Assembly: GCA_003694355.1 (NCBI GenBank)
Contig: RFKI01000189.1
Span: forward strand, 1 to 7,954
Source: Bdellovibrio sp.
Lineage (GTDB): Bacteria; Bdellovibrionota; Bdellovibrionia; Bdellovibrionales; UBA1609
DNA: 7,954 nt
Direction: 5' to 3'
The notes below the pieces were generated by a model. It did no database searches. It was given only the letters and a program-made list of their open reading frames with translations, and had not been told where the DNA came from. The position numbers and the translations under genes were made by a program. This document shows, one piece after another, positions 1-5,106 of the stretch (the stretch's first letter is position 1; the number at the start of each line of letters is the position of its first letter).

Positions 1-23
1 CGTCAGATGTGTATAAGAGACAG
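1..23 (+). other. Nextera/Tn5 tagmentation adapter remnant (non-genomic)
   Basis: Bases 5-23 read AGATGTGTATAAGAGACAG, the 19-base Tn5 mosaic end used in Nextera libraries. The four preceding bases, CGTC, match the read-1 adapter arm rather than the read-2 arm. The match sits exactly at the contig end, and coding similarity to secretins begins directly after it, so this is untrimmed adapter and not a transposon. It creates a spurious ATG at base 7 that is in frame with gspD and gives the false peptide MCIRDS. Native sequence starts at about base 24. Confidence 0.97.
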
Positions 24-24
24 C

Positions 25-603
25 ATATCTCCTGACTCAGACAAAGTACGGCTTAAAATTGATCAAAAAATTGGCCAACTGAGCAAAAGAACTGTCAGCG
101 CCAAGCAATTGGCTGATGCAGCAGTAGTTATTGATGAAAGAAGTGTTAAAACAGAAATTGTTCTTAAAAGTGGAGAAACCGCCGTAATTGGTGGACTTAT
201 GAAAGACATTGAGTCAGAAGAAGAAAGCAAGGTTCCTGTCTTAGGAGACATTCCTATTCTGGGCTGGCTCTTTAAGGCTCGATCTGTTGAAAAGCGAAAA
301 AGTAATTTAATTATTTTTATCACCCCCACCATTGTGAGAAGTGATCAGGACAACCGCCGCATTCTTGAAGAAAAAATTGAAGAGCGCATTGATTACATTC
401 AAAAATACTTAAAAGGTCGCGATCCTTATGGTAAAGTCATCGATACAATTTCTAAGAACCAGATTTCAGAACCTGAAACTTCTCCCTCTTCCAGTTTGGA
501 AGAAGACGACATTGAACAAAATCTGAAAGATCATTCTGCTATCGATGAAGAAGAAAATGAAGAAGCTCCTAACGCTGAACCTCCAGCAGGAGAAAGCTTT
601 TAA
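25..603 (+). CDS. gspD: Type II secretion secretin GspD, C-terminal part only
   Basis: This is the outer-membrane channel of the T2SS, a multimeric beta-barrel secretin through which folded substrates leave the cell. Only about 192 C-terminal residues are present; the N0-N3 periplasmic domains and most of the barrel lie upstream of the contig edge. Recognisable secretin signatures are the strand with VRLKIDQKI just after the adapter, the GETAVIGGLMKD segment (about 172-207), VPVLGDIPILGWLF (232-273) and LIIFITPTIVRS (about 307-342). After the barrel comes a charged helical stretch (RILEEKIEERIDYIQKYLKG) and then a Glu/Ser/Pro-rich acidic tail of about 60 residues ending in Phe. A C-terminal helix in this place is the pilotin-binding S-domain in some secretins, but none can be assigned here. 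The gene ends 12 bases before gspE. The true start is not in the window; the ATG at base 7 is adapter sequence. Confidence 0.95.
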   Translation: MSPDSDKVRLKIDQKIGQLSKRTVSAKQLADAAVVIDERSVKTEIVLKSGETAVIGGLMKDIESEEESKVPVLGDIPILGWLFKARSVEKRKSNLIIFITPTIVRSDQDNRRILEEKIEERIDYIQKYLKGRDPYGKVIDTISKNQISEPETSPSSSLEEDDIEQNLKDHSAIDEEENEEAPNAEPPAGESF

Positions 604-611
604 GGAAAGGA
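602..611 (+). promoter_or_regulatory. Ribosome binding site of gspE
   Basis: The purine-rich stretch AAGGAAAGGA begins within the gspD stop codon and ends 4 bases before the gspE ATG at 616. It holds two overlapping Shine-Dalgarno-like cores, which supports the ATG at 616 and suggests that translation is coupled to gspD. Confidence 0.7.
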
Positions 612-615
612 TTGT

Positions 616-2304
616 ATGTCAGGAACCCATTTAGAAACCTTGCTTGTTAAAGGCACAAGCCTTACAGAACCTCAATTCCAGGTGTTAATGGAAATGAAGT
701 CACCTGCGGGAGTTCCTCTCTCCCAAGTGCTTCAAAAAAAAGAATACGCCTCTACCGAAGAAGCTTTAGCGGAGCTTTGTAAAAATCTGGGACTTCAATT
801 TATGAAAGATATTCCCATCAATGATATCCCTGTGGATCTTGTGCGAGATATTCATATTAACTATGCCAAAACCCATGAAGTGCTTCCTTTCAAAGACAAG
901 GGAGATGAAGTTCTCGTGCTCATTTCAAACCCCCTCAATCACAAAGCTCTTGAGGATATGAGGGCTTTATTTAACAAGAAGATCACACCTGTGATTAGCA
1001 CCAGCAAAAACATTCAGGAAGCCATTAACCGAGTCTATGAAAAAAGCACTGCCGCTCTTGAAGGGTTAGACCAAATTGAAGACGAAGAATATGACCTGGA
1101 TGACCCCGTAATCGACCTTCTGGAAGCGGGAGATGATGATGCTCCTGTGATTAAACTGGTCAACACGCTTTTGTTCCGAGCTGTTAAGGAAAAGGCTTCA
1201 GATATTCACATCGAGCCCTATGAAAAAGACATGATTGTGAGATTTCGCATTGATGGCATTCTTTTTGACATCTTCCGCCCCCCTAAAAAACTCCAAAATG
1301 CCATCACCTCCAGAATTAAAGTTATGGCCAATCTGAACATTGCAGAAAAGCGCCTGCCCCAAGATGGACGGATTCCGCTTAAGCTTGCAGGAAAAGACAT
1401 AGATGTGCGTTTAAGCACAGTACCCACAGCCTTTGGAGAACGTATTGTTATGCGTCTTCAAGACCGTTCCAATGTCATTCTGGATCTGGATCAATTGGGA
1501 TTTAGCCCGAAAAGTCTCAAACAAATTAAGGAACTTCTCCAAAAAACCTATGGCATCATTCTTGTCACGGGGCCAACAGGATCCGGGAAATCCACCACTC
1601 TTTATGCCTGCCTGACCAAAATCAATAGCGTGGACAAAAATATCATCACCGTTGAAGACCCTGTTGAAAACCGCATTCATGGAATTGGACAAATTCAAGT
1701 GAATAGTAAAATTGGTTTAACCTTTGCTGCAGGCCTCAGAGCCATTTTGCGCCAAGACCCCAATGTGATCATGATCGGAGAAATCCGAGACCTTGAAACA
1801 GCAGAAATTGCCATTAATGCTTCTCTCACAGGGCACCTTGTGCTTTCCACCATTCACACCAATGACTCTTCTGGTGTTTTCCCTCGATTGATTGATATGG
1901 GATGTGAGCCGTTTCTCATTGCCACTTCTCTTCTGGGCGTGGTGGCTCAACGTCTTGTACGAGTGCTCTGCCCTCACTGCAAGCGCCCTTATACGCCCAC
2001 CGATGTTGAACTGGAGAGCCTGGGGCTGACTCGTCAACAAGTGCAAAATGCCCAAATCCATCAAGCTGTTGGCTGTAATGAATGCAACCAAAAAGGTTAT
2101 ATGGGACGAACTCTGATTCAAGAGCTTCTCCTTGTCACAGACGAAATTCGCTCACTGGTTATGCAACGCAAAGATGCTGGAACCATCCGTAAAAAAGCGA
2201 TGGAGCAGGGAATGACCACTTTCAGAGATCATGGTATTCAAAAAGTTTTAATGGGTATCACAACCATTGAAGAAGTTTTAACCAATACACAACTGGATAC
2301 ATAA
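616..2304 (+). CDS. gspE: Type II secretion assembly ATPase GspE
   Basis: GspE is the cytoplasmic hexameric ATPase that powers pseudopilus assembly by acting on GspF, and it is held at the membrane by GspL. The 562-residue product has an N-terminal MshEN/T2SSE_N-like domain (about residues 45-143), an acidic linker (about 152-174) and the secretion NTPase core. Motifs seen are Walker A GPTGSGKST (319-327, Lys325), the Asp box ITVEDPVENR (344-353), Walker B VIMIGEIRD (384-392, Glu389) and the His box GHLVLSTIHT (406-415). A tetracysteine zinc motif is present as CPHC (452-455) and CNEC (487-490). SDIHIEPYE (195-203) with the following VRFRIDG is the typical N2 segment of the family. All catalytic signatures are intact. 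The zinc motif and MshEN domain are shared with the type IV pilus ATPase PilB, but the gene context makes GspE the better name. The start is supported by a good ribosome site and length normal for the family. Confidence 0.97.
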   Translation: MSGTHLETLLVKGTSLTEPQFQVLMEMKSPAGVPLSQVLQKKEYASTEEALAELCKNLGLQFMKDIPINDIPVDLVRDIHINYAKTHEVLPFKDKGDEVLVLISNPLNHKALEDMRALFNKKITPVISTSKNIQEAINRVYEKSTAALEGLDQIEDEEYDLDDPVIDLLEAGDDDAPVIKLVNTLLFRAVKEKASDIHIEPYEKDMIVRFRIDGILFDIFRPPKKLQNAITSRIKVMANLNIAEKRLPQDGRIPLKLAGKDIDVRLSTVPTAFGERIVMRLQDRSNVILDLDQLGFSPKSLKQIKELLQKTYGIILVTGPTGSGKSTTLYACLTKINSVDKNIITVEDPVENRIHGIGQIQVNSKIGLTFAAGLRAILRQDPNVIMIGEIRDLETAEIAINASLTGHLVLSTIHTNDSSGVFPRLIDMGCEPFLIATSLLGVVAQRLVRVLCPHCKRPYTPTDVELESLGLTRQQVQNAQIHQAVGCNECNQKGYMGRTLIQELLLVTDEIRSLVMQRKDAGTIRKKAMEQGMTTFRDHGIQKVLMGITTIEEVLTNTQLDT

Positions 2305-2308
2305 ACCA

Positions 2309-3526
2309 ATGCCACTATTTGAGTATCGTGGACTGACCAAAGCAGGAAAGAATGTCCGAGGCACGATTGATATTGAAAATGCCCGCATGGCCAAGCTAAA
2401 GCTAAAAAAAGAGGGCATCTATGTCATCGATCTCAAAGATAAGAGCAAAGCCGTTAAGAAAAAAAGAGGGCAAAGAACAAAAAGGGTGTCCTCTATCCCC
2501 ATTAAAGACCTTTCCAATATGACACGCCAATTGGCCACTCTTTTAAAAGCTGGAATTCCCCTAGTGGATGCTCTTTCTGCCGTTTCTGAGCAAACAGAAA
2601 ATGAAAGTCTGTCCAATATCATGGCTGAGGTGAAAAACATGGTGAACGAAGGGGCTCCTCTTCACCGTTCCCTGGCCAAATACCCCAAAGCGTTTGATAA
2701 CATTTATGTGTCCATGGTGGAAGCGGGTGAAATGTCAGGAACACTGGACGTGATCCTTTTAAGATTGGCGGAGTTCAAAGAGGCTCAAAATGAGCTTTCC
2801 ACAAAAATAAGATCGGCCATGATTTATCCCTCTCTTATGTTTGTATTCACAGGCCTCATCCTTATGGGGCTTTTTACGTTTGTGATTCCAAAAATCTCCC
2901 AACTTTTTGAGGAGTCTCCTGATATTAGCCTCCCTTGGTACTCTGAAGTGATTTTTGATCTCAGTGGTTTCCTTGTGGATTACTGGTGGGCCTTGATTCT
3001 TATTATTTTTGGCTTATTTACGGGCTTTAAAGTCTGGAAGGACTCGGAGTCTGGTAAACCTGTGTGGGATGCCATTCTCCTAAAGCTTCCAATTATTGGA
3101 AAGCTAGCTCGCATGATTGCCGTTTCCCGCTTTACCCGAACCCTCTCTACCCTCCTTAATGGAGGAGTGCCCATGCTCACTGCCATGTCCATTGTGAGGA
3201 ATGTAACCAATAACGAAGTTCTGGGGAAAGCCATTGATGAAGCTCGCGAGAACATCAGCGAAGGGGAATCCATTGCGGGTCCCCTTAAAAAATCAGGGGA
3301 GTTTCCTCCTCTTGTGATTCACATGATCAATATTGGAGAAAAAACTGGGGAGCTGGAGACCATGTTAAATCAAGTCAGTGACTCCTATGACTTTCAGGTG
3401 AAATCAGAAGTGGAAGGCCTTACGGCCCTTCTTGAGCCAGTTATGCTTATTGTCATGGGTGGTGTGATTGCCCTCATCATTTTTGCTGTTATGATCCCCA
3501 TGATGGATCTCATGGACATTGCCTAG
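2309..3526 (+). CDS. gspF: Type II secretion inner-membrane platform protein GspF
   Basis: GspF is the polytopic inner-membrane protein thought to turn the ATPase motion of GspE into extraction and addition of pseudopilin subunits. Its 405 residues are the usual family length. The N-terminus (MPLFEYRGLTKAGKNVRG) matches the family start well. Two T2SSF repeats are visible: the first begins near residue 68 (LSNMTRQLATLLKAGIPLVDA), and the second near 270 (SRFTRTLSTLLNGGVPMLTA). Hydrophobic segments lie at about 171-195, 223-243 and 374-399, giving three membrane passes. The gene begins 4 bases after the gspE stop and has no clear Shine-Dalgarno of its own, so its translation is probably coupled to gspE. 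PilC of type IV pili is a homologue, but the flanking pseudopilin genes decide for GspF. Confidence 0.97.
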   Translation: MPLFEYRGLTKAGKNVRGTIDIENARMAKLKLKKEGIYVIDLKDKSKAVKKKRGQRTKRVSSIPIKDLSNMTRQLATLLKAGIPLVDALSAVSEQTENESLSNIMAEVKNMVNEGAPLHRSLAKYPKAFDNIYVSMVEAGEMSGTLDVILLRLAEFKEAQNELSTKIRSAMIYPSLMFVFTGLILMGLFTFVIPKISQLFEESPDISLPWYSEVIFDLSGFLVDYWWALILIIFGLFTGFKVWKDSESGKPVWDAILLKLPIIGKLARMIAVSRFTRTLSTLLNGGVPMLTAMSIVRNVTNNEVLGKAIDEARENISEGESIAGPLKKSGEFPPLVIHMINIGEKTGELETMLNQVSDSYDFQVKSEVEGLTALLEPVMLIVMGGVIALIIFAVMIPMMDLMDIA

Positions 3527-3536
3527 GTGTCCTTCT

Positions 3537-3553
3537 TATCAAAGTCCTTGATA
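3537..3553. repeat. Imperfect 17-base palindrome overlapping the -35 box
   Basis: TATCAA (3537-3542) and TTGATA (3548-3553) are perfect inverted arms separated by AGTCC. The right arm is also the proposed -35 element of the gspG promoter. This could be an operator half-site pair or could be chance in AT-rich DNA. The stem is too short and AT-rich for a convincing intrinsic terminator. Confidence 0.25.
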
Positions 3554-3577
3554 TTTCTTTGTTTTTAAGATTATAAT
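3548..3577 (+). promoter_or_regulatory. Sigma70-type promoter for gspG and downstream genes
   Basis: A -35 box TTGATA (3548-3553, five of six to consensus) and a perfect -10 box TATAAT (3572-3577) are separated by 18 bases. They lie in the only sizeable gap of the operon, between gspF and gspG. Transcription would start near 3584-3585, giving a leader of about 25 bases before the gspG ATG at 3609. Extra expression of the major pseudopilin, which is needed in many more copies than GspE or GspF, would be a sensible role. The promoter itself is inferred from sequence only. Confidence 0.65.
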
Positions 3578-3583
3578 GGACAG

Positions 3584-3595
3584 AATTCTTGAATT
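3584..3595. repeat. Short inverted repeat at the predicted gspG transcription start
   Basis: AATTC (3584-3588) and GAATT (3591-3595) flank a central TT, placed at or just after the predicted transcription start. It might be a protein-binding site or a very weak leader structure. With arms of five bases it may well be chance. Confidence 0.2.
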
Positions 3596-3598
3596 TTC

Positions 3599-3604
3599 TG
3601 GAGG
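3599..3604 (+). promoter_or_regulatory. Ribosome binding site that fixes the gspG start
   Basis: TGGAGG lies four bases before the ATG at 3609. The alternative in-frame ATG at 3576 overlaps the TATAAT box and would lie upstream of the predicted transcript start, so it cannot be used on that transcript. Confidence 0.75.
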
Positions 3605-3608
3605 TTTT

Positions 3609-4025
3609 ATGTTCAAAAGCTCAAAAGGGATGACGCTCATTGAAATCATGATTGTGCTGACCATTATTGGGGTTTTGTTTTCTTTTTTAGCGGGCCGCAT
3701 TTTTGGAAAAAAAGATAAAGCCAATGTGAAAACAGCAAAAATCATCATGCAGGACTTGGGGGAAAAACTGGAAGACTACTATAACGACTGTGGATTTTAT
3801 CCCAAAGAAGACCTGGGCCTGGAAGCTCTAACTGAAAAAGGACGCGGTTCCTGTGACAATTGGGGACCTGAACCGTATCTACGAAAAGTTCCTAAAGATC
3901 CCTGGAATAATCCTTTTATCTATGAATCGGATGGTTCCAGTTATAAAATTATTAGCTTAGGAAAGGGGGGACGAGTTGGAGGCGACGGCTACGAAAAAGA
4001 TCTTGTCTACCCCGACGACCAATAA
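3609..4025 (+). CDS. gspG: Type II secretion major pseudopilin GspG
   Basis: GspG is the main subunit of the periplasmic pseudopilus. The 138-residue precursor starts MFKSSKG, and prepilin peptidase should cut after Gly7, leaving Met as the first mature residue and Glu12 as the conserved Glu+5. A hydrophobic helix follows (about 8-29). The globular part has the GspG signature: CGFYPKEDLGLEAL (61-74), NWGPEPYLRKVPKDPWNNPF (84-103) and a C-terminal SLGKGGRVGGDG loop (117-127) where family members bind calcium. Cys61 and Cys82 flank the variable loop and could form a disulfide. Met at mature position 1 is unusual, because Phe is typical and the three following pseudopilins here have Phe. A longer reading from 3576 would add 11 residues and give an 18-residue leader; I reject it because the TGGAGG site precedes 3609 and the upstream ATG overlaps the -10 box. 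Confidence 0.95.
   Translation: MFKSSKGMTLIEIMIVLTIIGVLFSFLAGRIFGKKDKANVKTAKIIMQDLGEKLEDYYNDCGFYPKEDLGLEALTEKGRGSCDNWGPEPYLRKVPKDPWNNPFIYESDGSSYKIISLGKGGRVGGDGYEKDLVYPDDQ
3959..3970 (+). promoter_or_regulatory. Possible ribosome binding site of gspH inside gspG
   Basis: AGGAAAGGGGGG, inside the Gly-rich end of gspG, stands five bases before a TTG at 3976 in the gspH frame. It would pair with the 16S tail allowing one G-U pair. It also encodes the conserved LGKGG of GspG, so its presence may be partly a coding constraint. Confidence 0.45.
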
Positions 4026-4614
4026 GGGTTTTACCCTTATCGAAGTTCTGATTGTTATTGGTTTAATAGCGCTTCTTTTTGCTTCTGTCTCTTTGCCCAC
4101 CAAAAAGAACTACAACCGCAAAATCAAAACGGAACTTCGCAAAATGGCCGTTATGAGCCGATACATTCACGAACTGGCCAAATTGCACCATCTCACCTAT
4201 CGCCTGGTGATTGACCTGCGAACTGGGAAAGATAGCACAGAGCCTCACCAATACTGGGTGGAAAAAACAAGCAAAACCGTTTTTTTTAAAAAAGCCTCCA
4301 ACGAAAAAAAAAAGAAAAAATCTTCTCGTGATCCTGATGGCTTTGAAAAAGACCCTCATGTGATGAAACACCCTCGAGAGCTCCCCTCTGGCCTTTACTT
4401 TGAATCTGTGGAACTGGCTTCTTCTGAAAAACCCATTAAAGAGGGAATAGCCTATATTTACTATCTCCCGGAAGGATTGGCACAAGAAGCTGTGGTTCAC
4501 ATTAAACATAAGAAATATGATGAACTTAACTGGTCTCTAGCGGTTCTTCCTTTAACAGGAAAAGGAAAACTTATTCCTAAAAATATTTCTCTTAAAGAAT
4601 TACAGGAGCAATAA
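3976..4614 (+). CDS. gspH: Type II secretion minor pseudopilin GspH
   Basis: GspH is a minor pseudopilin expected in the pseudopilus tip complex or its junction with the GspG shaft. The class III signal is clear: NKG, cleavage, then FTLIEVLIVIGLIALLFA, with Phe+1 and Glu+5. No ATG is available in frame near it. TTG at 3976 has the better ribosome site and gives an 18-residue leader; TTG at 4003 gives a 9-residue leader of more usual size but a weak ribosome site. Either choice overlaps the end of gspG, by 50 or 23 bases. The body has the GspH-like helix with YIHELAKLHHLTYRLVIDL, but also a Lys-rich loop (five Lys at 111-115 of the long form) encoded by A-tracts. The remainder is divergent, so the H assignment rests on the signal, the gene position and that helix. 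The stop is 3 bases before gspI. Confidence 0.87.
   Translation: MEATATKKILSTPTTNKGFTLIEVLIVIGLIALLFASVSLPTKKNYNRKIKTELRKMAVMSRYIHELAKLHHLTYRLVIDLRTGKDSTEPHQYWVEKTSKTVFFKKASNEKKKKKSSRDPDGFEKDPHVMKHPRELPSGLYFESVELASSEKPIKEGIAYIYYLPEGLAQEAVVHIKHKKYDELNWSLAVLPLTGKGKLIPKNISLKELQEQ
4280..4320 (+). repeat. Homopolymer cluster in gspH (T8, A6, A10, A6)
   Basis: Within 41 bases there is a run of eight T (4280-4287) followed directly by six A (4288-4293), then ten A (4304-4313), one G and six A (4315-4320). The reading frame is open through all of it and encodes a Lys-rich loop. Such tracts are prone to slippage in replication, transcription and sequencing. Confidence 0.85.
4604..4608 (+). promoter_or_regulatory. 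Ribosome binding site of gspI
   Basis: AGGAG near the 3' end of gspH lies nine bases before the GTG at 4618, supporting that non-ATG start. Confidence 0.6.
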
Positions 4615-4617
4615 ATC

Positions 4618-5106
4618 GTGAAAAAAGGCTTTACTCTATTGGAAGTGATTTTTGCTGTGGGCATTTTGGCCTCCGCCCTTACTGTGGTGGTTTCCTTTTG
4701 GACCAGCAATTACACCCGGCTCAGAAAGGCACAACTCTATCATAACGTCAGCACCCTCATGGAAAAGAAAATGACAGAGCTAGAAGTTCTCTTTTATGAC
4801 AAACCCATTGAAAGCCTTCCTAAAGAACTTAAGGGCCAGTTTGAAGGCTTTCCTCAATACTCCTGGTCTTTTAAAAGCAAAGAGTTTCAAATGCCAGACC
4901 TCTCCCCACTTCTTGTGTCCAAAGAGCAAGGGGCCAATGAACTCCTTCTTCTCATGATCAAGAAAACTGGAGAAAATATCTCCAAAGCAGTGAAAGAAGG
5001 CACTCTTACAATCCATGTAAAAGTTAAAGGTAAAACGGTGAATTACAGTGTCACTCGCCTCTTTGTGGATTTTAACAAACAATTAACTCTTTTAGGGAGC
5101 AACTGA
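4618..5106 (+). CDS. gspI: Type II secretion minor pseudopilin GspI
   Basis: GspI is a tip pseudopilin that, in characterised systems, starts the tip complex with GspJ and GspK. The start is GTG. The very short leader MKKG is followed by FTLLEVIFAVGILASALTVVVSFW, giving cleavage after Gly4, Phe+1 and Glu+5. At 162 residues it is somewhat longer than many GspI proteins, which are often near 120-130. The LRKAQLYHNVSTLMEKKMTELE segment is the expected helix continuation, with the family tendency to have alternating Ala/Leu and a later Met-Glu-rich turn. The C-terminal part is poorly conserved, so the identification rests mainly on the signal and on its place between gspH and gspJ. Its TGA shares one base with the gspJ ATG. 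Confidence 0.88.
   Translation: MKKGFTLLEVIFAVGILASALTVVVSFWTSNYTRLRKAQLYHNVSTLMEKKMTELEVLFYDKPIESLPKELKGQFEGFPQYSWSFKSKEFQMPDLSPLLVSKEQGANELLLLMIKKTGENISKAVKEGTLTIHVKVKGKTVNYSVTRLFVDFNKQLTLLGSN
5094..5099 (+). promoter_or_regulatory. Ribosome binding site of gspJ
   Basis: AGGGAG at the 3' end of gspI lies six bases before the gspJ ATG at 5106, which overlaps the gspI stop (TGATG). This arrangement favours translational coupling. Confidence 0.65.

Noticed and set aside
5..23. A Tn5-type transposon end, suggesting a mobile element
   Set aside because: It is the engineered mosaic end with the Nextera read-1 arm at the very contig edge, with no transposase or target duplication. Library adapter is the simpler explanation.
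1717..2121. Antisense open frame of 134 codons within gspE
   Set aside because: It is opposite the conserved catalytic core of GspE and has no recognisable domain, so it is a shadow of the real gene.
616..3526. Type IV pilus genes pilB and pilC instead of gspE and gspF
   Set aside because: The two families are homologous, but the secretin with GspD features upstream and the complete gspG-H-I-J-K set downstream identify a type II secretion operon.
3527..3570. Intrinsic terminator after gspF
   Set aside because: The only hairpin candidate has six AT-rich pairs, and the following T-rich stretch is interrupted. The same bases are better explained as promoter elements.
4063..4509. Antisense open frame of 148 codons within gspH
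   Set aside because: It lies opposite a gene with clear pseudopilin signal and has an unusual Phe-rich composition caused by the complementary A-tracts. No ribosome site or family resemblance is seen.
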